DNA of 64,000 bases from positions 3,410,001 to 3,474,000 of the forward strand of contig OZ024844.1 in NCBI GenBank assembly GCA_964017145.1. Direction: 5' to 3'. The notes beneath the pieces are model-generated. The model searched no databases. It saw nothing but the letters and a program-made list of their open reading frames with translations, and was not told the DNA's origin. Shown piece by piece: positions 49,681 to 62,340 of this stretch. The translations under genes were made by a program, and so were the position numbers. Every line of letters begins with the position of its first letter. Position 1 is the stretch's first letter. This stretch comes from Agrocybe praecox. Lineage: Eukaryota > Basidiomycota > Agaricomycetes > Agaricales > Agrocybaceae.

Positions 49681-52600
49681 AACAGAAAAATACATCTCAT
49701 CCGTTATGATTGTACCCTCCACACGAAATTAAATGATTGTTACGTGGTCTACGTTCTTGAGATTATACAAAAAATCTCACCGGTCTTTTGTATAATAACA
49801 ACATAGTAACGTACTTTGAATTACTAGATTTTTCTGGTACAGAGATACTGATGATGTTTTGACGTCATTAGAAGAAAATAACCCGCCATATTATACGATG
49901 GGTCCCGTCGCCGGTGAAAATCGATAGCCGTTCAGCCTGAGATACATAACGTCCAATTGAAGTAAACTGGTTCATTGTTTATCAAACCTAACCGGTCACA
50001 AATACACAAGATATCATCGGAAGCGAACAGGCCCCAAGCCTCGAGGTGCTCGCTGGTTAGCTTGAGCACGCGCGTTATTTTTGATCTTTCCCTCAGATCG
50101 GACGCGAATAAATAAGTATAGGAAATTAGCGTGACGCGACTTGCACATAACCGACCGCGTCTTCCATAGGAAGGCCGGTGTGGCAATGCAATGAATTAAA
50201 AATAGCACATCAAAGGACAGAAATAGATTATTCGAATTCGCTTCAGTCAGTCATGCCATCACCATCTCTGTATTTCGATGATTCCCTCATTATACTGGGG
50301 AAGATCGGCTTGTCGTTGATTTGAACGCAGCAAACTAAGTTACTCTGCACCAAATTGCGTACTGGTCCATATGCAGGCAAGAGTTTAGAAGATACTGAAG
50401 ATTTAATCAATCACAGACGAAGTCCGCTATTTTCGAAAACACGCATGGAGTCTCTCAGCTAATTTCGAAGACGCACTGGAAGCGGTGTCGAGCGAGGGTG
50501 GAAATTCAATGAACCAGTACTAGAACCAAGCAATAGTAATCTCAGCTACATATAGTAATAATTTAGACTATGTAGGGCACAACTTCCACAATTTCAACTC
50601 CTTCTGCCACATCACCTACTTGTGCTCAGTCCGAAATTATTGGGCTCGGCGCTCATTAGCCTTAAGTTATAATTACCTACCGGAGGTCGGTTACGGGTGA
50701 CCCGGGGGGACTCCAAGGTAAAAAGGTTAAATTAAAAAAGACATAATCCTCCGAGAATCACTTCTCTTCGCCTCCCAAGTTGTGCTTGAAAGCCGGTTTA
50801 TATAGCAAAATGATGAGCGCTGTCAGTGGAGCTGTCCAAAAAATCAGACAGTAAGTATGTCGGATTCTACAATGTCGGTGCTAACATGTGAACATCACTC
50901 ATCACTTACATACTTACGTGTGTTTGTGTTTGTTTCCGGGACTTTGATATCATGTCCTGTCCATGTTCGACGCTCATTGGCCGTGATCTCCTGTGCCATG
51001 TCGGTCAGAAGATTATAAAAATATCGTTTCAAACTTCTGCTGCAATATTTGCGAAACCGATAACTTAAAAGTGCGATTCCGAAGGACTTGACGTATCCAT
51101 CATTAACAAAACCTTTGTTTACTGATCGATATGTTTTATGAACGCAAAAAACCCCGTCGGAGGTACATGCCAGAGGAAGTTCAACTGATAATCCAAATTT
51201 AATGTTGTCCAACCACAACGAATACCGAATAACAGTCAGGGTGGAATCTTGACATGGTTCAGTTTTGTTTTTAACTGGTTCAGACCAATATTAATTTCCT
51301 TAGCTCATCAGATCCGTCGAACAAGAAGAAACGCGCTCACAAAGGTGCCGTGGAGACAGACACGCGCTCACGACGCGTGCTGCTGCTATAATATGTCTGA
51401 CTGAGTATGAGCTGGCTGTGTTCCCTCGACGACTATCTTCTACTTTAAAATGGGACCAGAGCTAGAACAAGGGAGAGGTAAATATAACCTGTCATGAGGC
51501 CCTCGACGCGACTTCCCTGGGAACGACAGCGACGACGAGATGAGGACGGGGGAAACGTGATCGTGTCCAACGACAACGATCATTTATTGAAGCTGCAACT
51601 TTCCAACTTTATTGGGCGCCCTAACTCAACTCCAACCCGCAGACTTTCGCGTGTAATAACTTTAAAGTGCATACACTTTTACAAATAAGACCTGATAATC
51701 ACCGCTCGAGCGACGACGACTCGACATCCGTAGGATGGTACCCCACCGTCAACAACACAACTTGCCAGGATCAAGACAAGACTGAATTAGACCGAACGCA
51801 GTTCAAATCTGAACTGGGAGAAAATAGATAAGAAATGTGCGGCGTACGGCGTCATACTACAAGACTAATACCCAGAGTTAAATAAATAAAAATCATAAAA
51901 GTTTGTCCAGTCAATTGTCAGCTCAAACGAGCCAATTTGTAACCACCCGTTGTAAATTCCTATAAGCTTGAATAGCATTATTAGGGCCTCATTGGACTCG
52001 GGACTGTGAGCTCGACTTCAAGCTAAAGTGACTTTTTGACCTGCGTGCCGATGGTGGCTGAATCCGGACTTTGGTTAAGAACATACCGTGACTGACATGC
52101 ATGCCTACGACGACGCTGGCACGTCCGTTGACGAACGAAAAACGGAAACAGTGGTCTGCGGAACGGAATTGACATTACATTCGGAGCGTCAAGCCTCCGT
52201 GCTATATAAGTGAATTAATTGTTACTGTAAGCGCCGGCCTATTACTATCATTATATGGTGCTGGTCCCTGTGGCTCGAACATGAATAATCCCTGCAAGTA
52301 CTTGGAACGTTCTAGAGGTCATACACATTAGAAAAGGGCCATTGAATAGTGTTAAAGGAACGAACCAGTGATCGACGAGCTGCTCGTGGATCATTCAACA
52401 CCTACGAAGACGATCGGCCGAACAAGGACTAAAAGGTCAAGAACACGCGGATCTGTACAAATACCGAACAGAAAAACTATCTATATCTTCGTGAAGGTCC
52501 AATATTGTGATAGAGTAGTGCTAGCATTGGGAAGCCGGATAGAAGTCGAGAGTTGAAAGGCTCCAATTCGTCTCGCGCAAGCAAGCACCATCCCGAGGTT

Positions 52601-55600
52601 GAACCAGTTGAAAAGAGTCGAGGTTTGCCCCGAACTGCGTCTGCGAACTTTCCCAAGTACGAGATGGAATATTCTAGTCTTTCATCCTCGGGAACAAGAA
52701 CATAAATCGAAGAATTCCCGCGCACATCCGCCGAGTCACGATATATCGTCGAAATCGAACCACGCATCGTTTGGCGAACCAAGTACGTGAAAAGTACAAT
52801 CGAAAAAGCGGCCACTTCGAGTCACATTGATCATGCCACTTCCCTTGATTGCCCCAGTGAATCAAGAAGCAAGGTAGTTCTTGGGTACAGCGGTACTTGT
52901 GCGAGGGAAATCCCTCATAGAGTCTAGGAGTTGAGTGTGGGTGTGGGTATGTGAGCAAAAGAACATTGTCATCACTGTGCATCCAAATTACTTACTGACT
53001 CGATTATAGTCATATGTGTTCCTTTCCTTTCACTTCCAAATATGTCAGGCTCGGCGAGCGGGCAGGCGGCGAGCCACGCGAATGCACGCTGTGGCATTTC
53101 AGCTTCGGGAGACAAATCAAACCACAGCCTGATCGCATGAGGTTTTATCTCCGCATACGCAGTTGCTGGTGGATGAGGCTTTGAAGGACATGCGCGGGAA
53201 GGCAGAATAAGAAGCTGAATTTTCGAATGCACGAACCGCATAAGTCATGATAAGCAATGTGCGGCGTGGAGGGGGACAGATAAGTTTGGAAATTCTTCGT
53301 GTTCTATCAGAATTTTCCGTGCTGCGTCCGTTCTTGAGCTCATGTTGAAGCTTAATTGGTGGTTCGACTTGTCTGGATACGTCGGGAAAACATGGCCCGT
53401 AAGCATATTGCGGTCAATAGAATACCGCATTTTCCTTGCTGAAGTAGAGCAGACTGTTCTGTTCATCAGACATGGATAATAATAAGGTCCACTAGAAGCG
53501 TGAATTGTGTCAATTCAGAGCCCCATAACAGCGATCGGATGCTTACCTGGGCTCAGTCCTGGGGAAAGTGAGATCAGAAGATAAATGTAGCACTTGTAGT
53601 TCGGGGAATACATATCAGCCACACCTGGATCCTTTGCGCTTCTCAGAACGAGTGCTACGGCGTGCAGTTGGCAGAAATACCAAGACTAACAGCATTAGGA
53701 ACCTCGCGGTGATACTCCTTGCCTGCGCTACTTGGAGAACCTGATTTGAATGCCGGAAAGGGGCGCCACAGGAATGGAAATGATATCCTTTGATAGACGT
53801 TCATAAGTCGTCAATTTCCACCATCCTTATCATTTATAAGGAGGTAAGTATTGATAGGATAAGAATGTCACTTAACATTTACTGGCAACCGGCAATTCTC
53901 GACAGAACATTCAGAGGAAGAACGATGCCACTTCTGCACAGGTGGTTTGTAATAGCGACAGCTTGTGTACTAACAGCAGGGAAAAGCGTTCGCGTCTCTT
54001 CTCTTGACTTGCTTCTCTTCCCAGATATCGTTGTGTGATTTATGAGTGCTTAATGTTCATAAGTCAAGCTCAGGCCTCCTTTCGTCTTCGAATTCTAGCA
54101 ACATCCTTATTCGATTTTTTCTTTTCTTTTCCCGTCAAATAAATGAAAGGCGTACCTTATGAATCTTTGTTAGATAGTCAAAAACATCGATTCATGCTGC
54201 CTCAGTCCCTGCTTGCGCGGCTTTCCTACCCCAGGAAGTCCTTCTTTGGAACATACAGAGTTCCATTTATAAATGACCTGTTTTCCATTCAGAGAGTCGT
54301 ACAGGCGAATAGGGGTTGTGAGTCACAGAGATGCCAGGAGCAGCCAGCTGCCGGCTGCGGAAAAAGAATACCCGTCTGAGTCCGCATTTTTCCGAATGCC
54401 ACGTGTGGCAAACCATGGTCGTTCTCAGCCGGTCACCCGTGGCACTGCCGAATAAGATGCCGATCACGGCAAAAGTTTACAGCCTGTACGGACTTGCGCA
54501 CAATATAGCGAATACACTCCATGCGACCACGCGTTTGAGCGCGTGGCTGTTCAGGTCAATTCGTAGCGCGCAAAAGAAGAAGAAGAACGTTTACATGTGT
54601 ACTCTATCGCCTCAGTGATTCCTCGGAGTTATTCCATAGTGCACATAGTGAGGATCCACAGAAGATGACCGGTCCTTAAGAAATTTAAATTCAAGCGCCC
54701 ATGCTTCGAGGCCGTCACCAATGCTTACTCCATCGCTACCCGTTTATCCAAATAAGCCTGTATTTATGTCAGCTTGTTCTATACCTTAGTATGGCGTTAC
54801 AAGCTTTCCGAACCACTGTAGCATGCACGCGGGGAGGATACTTAGTGGAGTTAATTAAACACACACAGCAGAGGCATGTTTGCACTCGTACCCACGAGTA
54901 CATATACACTCCAAAGTGACAGATATATATTTTCATGTTTGATGAACGAGAACGAGGTACAATACCCAATAACGAACTATGGCGCTCATAATATTTACAT
55001 AAATCTTGACGCTATTGGTAATTGTCGTACCCTTCAGCTCAAACATCGCTAATATACTAAATGGTATAAGATATTTATCATTATTCAGGAATCCGTATAC
55101 TGAGGTATAATGGTGAATGCCGGTTTAAATTTTCTCTACCAAGAGTAAAAGAGGTTATTACCCAGTTCTCTTGACAAAAGTTCCAGAATTACTTTGTAGT
55201 ACGAGTACGAGTACAAAGCCTAATAGATGAACGAGCCTTTTCTTTTCAATTTATAATCCAGATCCTTCCAAGCAAACCTACTTACTGAACCGAGTTGATT
55301 GATTAACTTCCATCGGCTAGATAGGTTCAACGGAGGTGTTTTTTTTTCTCGAGACCTCAACGCTTAGATGATCAGGTACAAACTGGTCGTTGGGAACGCT
55401 GAATAATTCACCTACAGTCCCGGAGAAACATTATAATATATCGAGGTACGCCATGGTACTGAGGTCGTCTCGAACCACTTACTACGCATCTTGCCGCTGA
55501 TCTCTGTGGTGTGGATACCGTCGGCGATGGTTCCCTCCGCTGCATGTGAGGAGTTGATTGGAGTCAGGTCCACCGAATGTCCGACGCGCTGAGGAGAAAA

Positions 55601-58600
55601 CCCGGCCAAGAGGTATATAGGTATGTACTGACAATCCGCATGTCATCATAATAAACATGTTTCATGATATCTCAGGTTCGTCATTTTCGACAGTCCTACT
55701 TCAAGTTAGCTTGTAACTTGGATGTGTCTGTACCATATATATATGTAATGTATGGGCTGTGATGGCGCCGTTATGAGCGCTCGCTAAATTATGTTTTAAA
55801 AGTTATTTCCGGATATTCACCAACCAACGTCGGTGTTGCCACTTTTAGATCTAGCGCGTCGCGTCGCGCACATGGTGGTTCATCACGATCCATGATCACA
55901 TCACGCACTACTCTATATGTGAATATTTACTTTTTTGTAAATTACAACATTATGGCTTACTGATGTACACGCATACTAGAACAATAGCACATATTATTGC
56001 TAAGTTATTAGTTGGTAACCCTCTGGTCTTTTTTGCCCTAATGATAGAGGTCTCATCCCGGTCAAAAATTCCTTGACCCCGCATATATCGGTGCATGACC
56101 CACTTGAGTCCTGCACAGTCGGCATTGACCTTGATTGACGCTGTACCTCGGCTTCATGAGCGCTAAATAAAAGTGTACTTGGCTAGACACCAGTAAATTG
56201 AATATGTACATACGCCAAAGGATCGTTTGAGACTATTTACTGCGCACAAGAAAACCATGCGATTTTATGGATTTTGTATTATTCATGGGACCACTTGTGT
56301 ATATGATACGATGTGTGCCGGATTTTGACATCATCGACGTTGAAAGGACGGCTCGAGTTAACCGAACCCAATGAGTCAACTCCAATGACGGGGTCAATCA
56401 TAGGCGTCGGGTGCGGGATTGATTCCGTTCTGCCATATTAGGCTAATTAGGCCAGCGCGTCAAGACGAACCTGGTTCACTTTGCTAATTGCTGACAAATC
56501 AGTCCGCCAACTCACACTTTTACTAATTTTAAACCAGTTCATGTCATGACGACTTTGACTGGATCGACTGTGCATGACTGTGCTTTCTGGTCTGCTGTGT
56601 CCTGTCCATTTCCTTGGTATCCCCATATTTGCGTAGGCTGTCCCCACCAGCTGCGCGATAATATCCATTCAATAGACACGTATACTTATCCTCTGGCAAC
56701 CTGCTTGGAACGACTTGGGATAATTGTCGGCTCGCTTCTGTGTCCTGCGCAATGACATCCACGTCTACCGGACTGCACCTGTGGCCATGGATAAACTTTA
56801 CGATCGCTCAAAAAAATTATAGCTTGAGCTGAAGAAACCGAAGGAAACGGTCTATGTGTGCATAGAAATATGCATGTGCCGTCCGAGGACCGCGAGACTT
56901 CAACGAATTCTTTTTCTCTGCTACGGCCGCTTTCTGTTTGGTATACTTTCTCTCAGCCTCGGTATTCTCATCCGATGTCTGTCGTCCCGTCGTACACCGC
57001 GCCTCATTGGCTGTTCATGCCGACATATATATACTTATAATGAAAGGGCTAATAGTGGATGCTCTTTTTCTCTCTCGTGGACATTCCATTCCCACGATTT
57101 AATTATCTGTTTCCTTGTCGCTTTTTTCTGGGGTCATCCTGATTGGCGACTGGGGCCATGGTAATTGCATCGTGGCCGACATCTGCGGTTTGTCAATGGC
57201 AGCACCTATGTCAGATCCCATGAACTGGTTTTTCCATACAGTTGTTACATTTCGAGTAACTGTATTCCTCTCTCCAGTGAAAGCCTTATGCGTGTCCTGC
57301 GGATTACCGGCTTTTTCTCCAACTCAAGTCAAGCCTGGAACTGCTCCTCATTTCAGGGTCATATCACCGCTTTCAAAGTCTGCCAAAGGTTACGATGTCT
57401 ATTCTTGTGCTTCCTGGCATGCAGTAGTGTGGACCTACGGTCTGGGATGGGGACGGTAATCAATTGGCCGCTTTAAATCGTGTATTATATTGGTTACTCA
57501 ACCGTGGTATGTATTCACAAATCAAGACAGCTGATCATCGCGGTAACCAGAAACATGCCTTGTACATTTCTGGATCAGAAATGTTCCTGTGCATACATAC
57601 GCCCCTCGACAAGAGGCTCATCGAGAAGTCAATCTTATTCTGAGTATCGTATTGGTGGGTATGTACTCTTGGAATCTATGCTCCCCTAACACTTACTCAT
57701 GATCTTTGCTTGCCAGGTATGGCTCAGCTCATGACAAGATATACCGGCGAAAGATCGGAAAATCATGACTCATGGAGTTTCTCCAGCAGTGCGTTTTAAT
57801 TTGCTGTATATCGGTCTTGTCCTGGCTTGGTATCATAGCATCTTCCATAGTCTCCTATCTCATCGCAGAGAATAGGAGCTAACATTCGTCAGATTTCTAC
57901 CATACACCAGCCACCGAATGTCCACGCTTCTGTGAGTTCGGAAAAGGAGTGGGAGTGGTACTTCAAGGCTCTATATGACATGGAGGTTTGGGGAACGTGA
58001 TGATCTTCCAAGTTGGTTGATTATTCTCGTATCTGCATTCAGCTAAATGGAAATCCCGACTTCCATGTCAGGCAATGCTGGGATAGCTCACAGTCGCAGT
58101 GTTGCGAGTCCGATGTCAGTCCTGTTGGGTATACTGAAAATAGTCTATAGTACCGGTGCTGCGAGGATAACGATGTAACATCGCAAGATTTACTTATCCC
58201 AGCTCACACGATCAAGACACTTGTCCAGTCGCTATCCCTTATATTTGTTGTGTAAAGGCAATGATAGAATGTGACCCGTTTGAAATTTTGTTATGAAAAC
58301 GTACAAGATCACCAGTGGGGAGAGAAGTATGATACCCGCAAAATTGATTCGACCGAATGATTCCCATCCATCGTACAGTAGAGATGAACGGTAATTTTGG
58401 GGTACTCATATCGCTCATTTCAAATGTAGCGGCTCTGTCATGAACAAAGTTACTTACTCACTTACATATGCTTTCGGGACTAGAACCCACTTTTAAAGTT
58501 TACTGATGATGATCTCGAAGAATCATTTCGGTCGACGGATATCATGAACGCCTTGATCGCCCTAGTCTATTCGCCTCCATTCATCATTGTGGGGTCAAGG

Positions 58601-59473
58601 TTGCGAGCTTAAAGGACGACAGTGCTTACTTAGCTACTATGTACATACTAGTGTGTCGGATAGACAGTAGCGAAAGGAAGAAGACATCTCACATCAAGGG
58701 AATGTATATGAGGTAAGGTAAACCACATGTGGCGTTCATAAATCACAGGCTTAGTACTTGCAGATGACAAACAGTAGTAGCAGGCAGAGCGTAATCGATC
58801 CCTCAGCGACTGAGTCGAAACCGGGATCACGAAATTGAGGATGCAAACCAGTTCTACGTACGGCATCTGAAACCTTGATATTTGACTGGTCGGAAAGAAA
58901 ATTAATATACTTTAGAACACGATTGATGAAGAAACTCATCTATCGTGGTCAAGGTGAATGATAGGAATTAGCGCTAGCTAGTCAGTGGTCCTGAGGCCTG
59001 AGCGCTAAAATGCTGGGTTGAGGGCAGCAATTTCCTTTTAAACATAGCTTGCATTGCATAGAGATATCAATCCGCCCATGTATTCTATCGAGCGTCATCC
59101 CCTCTACTAGGACGACTTGTCATCCTTGTTTAGCCTTGGGATACTTGCATTGCGTCCAAAAAGACACATCAATCTGCCAGCGTTTGATATTGATTTGGAA
59201 AGGGTTTGACGACGAGGTAGGGATGAATGTAATAGATCTCCAACGGTGCTCGACTGATATGGATTGTGAACGCTGCGAAATGAGATTGATATTAGTCCAG
59301 AAAAAGTTCAAATACATCTTGATAATATTGGAAAAATGCGAATCATAATCCAGCTACACTTTACTGAATTAAAAGTACATGCAGTACAGTAGTTTCAGAA
59401 CTTCATACATAGAATAAACTCAAATTTAAATACTTAGCGTTACGCGTACAAGTCCTTCACTACAAGCCCCGTT
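49681..59473. other. gene-poor region
   Basis: Nearly 10 kb in which I can assign no gene. The longest frames (50895-51218 minus, 52477-52815 minus, 52972-53241 and 53245-53466 minus, 56856-57459 plus) show no domain and often overlap frames on the other strand. The adjacent minus frames at 53.0-53.5 kb end at a GTAAGT donor near 52994 and could be part of an unrecognised gene. No tRNA, transposase or reverse-transcriptase motif was seen. Confidence 0.4.
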
Positions 59474-61330
59474 TTACACGCGTCGAACCTCCAAGGTATA
59501 AGAAGTCCAAAGTGCCGGCCTTTGTTTCATCTGAATTACGTTGTCCAGTCCAAACTCTTCAAATTCTGCAATAGGAATTGGCCTGGTCTGTTTGGAAAAT
59601 CCTATGTACTCGATATCGTGTGAAGATAAGGTTTCGTCAACGTGCACGACGACTGAAGAGAGTGAGGGAAGTAAGATATGCCCTTGGAAGTCCTTGTCTG
59701 AGACGTAGCGAACCCTATCAGTATCATCCGAGTCAATCCCATCAAGCCATCCCAAGAAAGCCCGTATATTCTTTCGACTCCCTTTAACCTCCACAACCTT
59801 TGCTTTGTCGTAGAGGCGAAACAGCGAGGCAAAGAAATATCTTGGGTCGCCTATGAACCAACTCTGCGCCATGTCGATGAAAATTGTTTTCACGTGTGCG
59901 AGTGGCCACGGAAAAGATATCTGCGGTGCAGCATCGAACTCGTACGGAAACGAGGCGCTAACTGTGAGTGTATTCCCTCGCAGCTCCAATGTTCCCTTTG
60001 GTAAATTTTGTATAGCCAACGTTGTTATCTTCTCCAGATACTTCGCCGGAGGTAATCGCATCTTGTGGCTTTCGCGAAAGTACGACATATCGAAGATTTG
60101 TTCCTTTACTCTCAGAACGAGTTCTGTGTCTTCGGGGATGGTAATATGGCGTAGCAGGTAGGAAGGGAGTCCGAAATGGTCCAGAAGTTCGAATTTCCTA
60201 AGAAATGGTAGTTCCAGGGTGCGTATAGGTACTGGGATGTCTTCTTCGTCAAAAGGTTGGATCAAATATAAATTGATATTTAGGCATTCCAGACGGGGGC
60301 AGAACAGGAGAAACCCAAGTAATGAATGTATTTCCAGTTCATTGCATCGTTGGGCCTCGATTGTAAGGTGCGTCAGGCGATCCAAAGGAATCAGTGGGAC
60401 TTTCCATGTTCCTGCCATTGATAATGTCAGTCTTTGCAATCCGTTGTGGCTCCCGTTATACAACGAGGGGAGTGTGAGTTCCATGAAATTATCGCGAATA
60501 TCATCGCGATTCCCATTTTCCATTGGATTAAGTCCGACAAAAATGACTTGAAGACTGAAAAGTGTAGGGAGATTCAAATTGAGGAGCTGGAGTATTTCAT
60601 CGGATTGTGAACCCACAAAAAGATGCAAAGCACCAATACGTCGACGCGCCTTCCGGATACCGTGATACAGGTGCTGTATCTGCAGGGTCGCCTCACTATC
60701 TTTGAAATAAAGCGAGGTTGCGTCCAGGGTAAGCTCGAATAAGCATGGATCAGAACGTTCCAGATACGCCAAACCCAGACTTGCAGGACATTTAACGTCG
60801 TTTCCGAGTACGAGACGACGCCACAAATGAGCTGTTTGTAGGGCACATTGCCTCCAGTATTGGCATACCCTAGTTACAGACATCCACGAGTGCATCTTCA
60901 CCATTTCTTCCGGTGGAGGGGGTGGAAATTCGTCCGATGTGTTGCCTTGAACCAGCGAAAATATCAAGGAAAGTATCTCGGCAGGAAGCTTGTTGGCACT
61001 TTGGAGTGAATTTCCGCGAGATGAAAGGATTCTCAGAATCTGGTTCACGTTGTTTAATTGCCATGAAAGCTTTCCCGGGTTAATTACTATAAGCAAGTGA
61101 TGGCGGGTTAGAGTGTATTCAATTTACCTCTTGCCTAAGGTATTTACTGCAAAGGTTACGAATCAGAAATTAGGTCTTCATATGTATTCGGTCACTTACT
61201 CTTGAGAGAATCTCTCCCATCCTTTGGTTATCTGTTGAAGTTCCCTTTCATCAAGCCGATTGTCGATTTTCCATCGTAATGCAGCGATAAGTTGTCTGAC
61301 AGTTAGTTCTGCGCCAATTGGAGGGGGCAT
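59474..61330 (-). CDS. F-box protein
   Basis: Substrate-recognition subunit of an SCF-type ubiquitin ligase, of the mushroom F-box group. Three exons: 61200-61330, 61128-61146 (19 nt) and 59474-61069, about 581 residues. The ATG at 61330 gives MPPPIGAELTVRQLIAALRW. Exon 2 encodes KYLRQE. The second intron ends at GGGAAAG (61070), not at the nearer TATAG, because only this keeps the frame. The F-box lies at about 76-130: NKLPAEILSLIFSLVQG, then MSVTRVCQYWRQCALQTAHL followed by WRRL, with a PPPPPEE insert between. The rest has repeated leucine-rich segments (LPTLFSLQVIFVGL, HNGLQRLTLSMAG, CPRLECLNINLYL), an irregular LRR-like C-terminal part for target binding. The third exon is a single 532-codon frame without stops, so it is probably functional. 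Target unknown. Confidence 0.88.
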
Positions 61331-62340
61331 ATAGGTTATTATGGAGCCGGAATATTTCGAGTTGGGGGCTCAGTAGGATTGCCTCAAAACATAGGTGAAA
61401 CAATTGAGGGCCTCGGAGGGTATGCGGCTGCCCCGTTGTCGTAAATAACATGGTTCCTGAGAGCGCGAGCGGGTCACAACGCATGATTGTTGCTTGTCAC
61501 GTGTCACAAACAAGGGGAAGGTCGCCGGCGTATGTAAGTTGTACTGACTCTCCCAGTTACATGATCGTCCGACTCCGGCTGTTCGACAAACATATAGGTT
61601 GCTGTACATAACGTCTTGCTCTGGAAATTGAATTGGCTATATAAACACTAAACAGGACACTGACAACGCTTAGACGCCTTACCCTACTCACGTTGCCTCA
61701 AATTCAACGCAATTCATGCTACCATTTAAGTTTGCAAAATATCAACCGCGTTCGAATCTCTGGTTGCCATTTAACGTTAGGTATTATATCGCACAGAATG
61801 GGTAAAGGTGATTATTTATCCAGTTCCAAAAATAACGACTTCCTGATATATTTCATCCTTTGCTACAGGCCTTCCAACGAAACGACCCTTATTGATAACC
61901 ATTTATTAATTACTTCCCTAAGGCACTTTCAACTTTGCAAACAGACAATAGAGGTCCAGGCCAACTCCAGGTCTTCTGCAAGAGAAGAATCGCTGAAAAG
62001 AAAAACACAAAGATGACATGGGACATGAGGTAATTCCTTCTCTTCTTCATTTGCTACCTCGGTGTCTATGTCGCGATCTGATAAACTTTCCCCTAAAGTC
62101 ACGACAAAACGCCTCATGGCCCGAGCTTATTGCCATTAGCACCATGCAGTATCATCTCCGCCACCCCGTGCTTTGTTCATTTAACGGCTTTCCCAGCAAG
62201 CTTATATATTTTTTCAGCCCTGCATTTCAGTACTGATAGAATAAATTGAACATCCCGGACAATGGTCATAAATAAAGGAATCCGTCTACCGACGAAGACT
62301 ACCTCCTGCCTGCCATTTGCTTGAATCAGACTTGTTCTAC
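61331..62340. promoter_or_regulatory. divergent upstream region of the F-box gene and paralog F
   Basis: The F-box gene (-) and paralog F (+) both start from the edges of this 1-kb stretch, so it must hold both promoters. No core promoter element stands out, and the short frames here are unsupported. Confidence 0.4.

Noticed and set aside
52972..53466. Adjacent minus-strand frames as a possible two-exon gene
   Set aside because: A GTAAGT donor is present near the end, but no domain, start context or joining intron could be established.
56856..57459. Overlapping plus-strand frames of about 100 codons
   Set aside because: Two frames overlap over the same bases, neither has a domain, and no splice chain links them.
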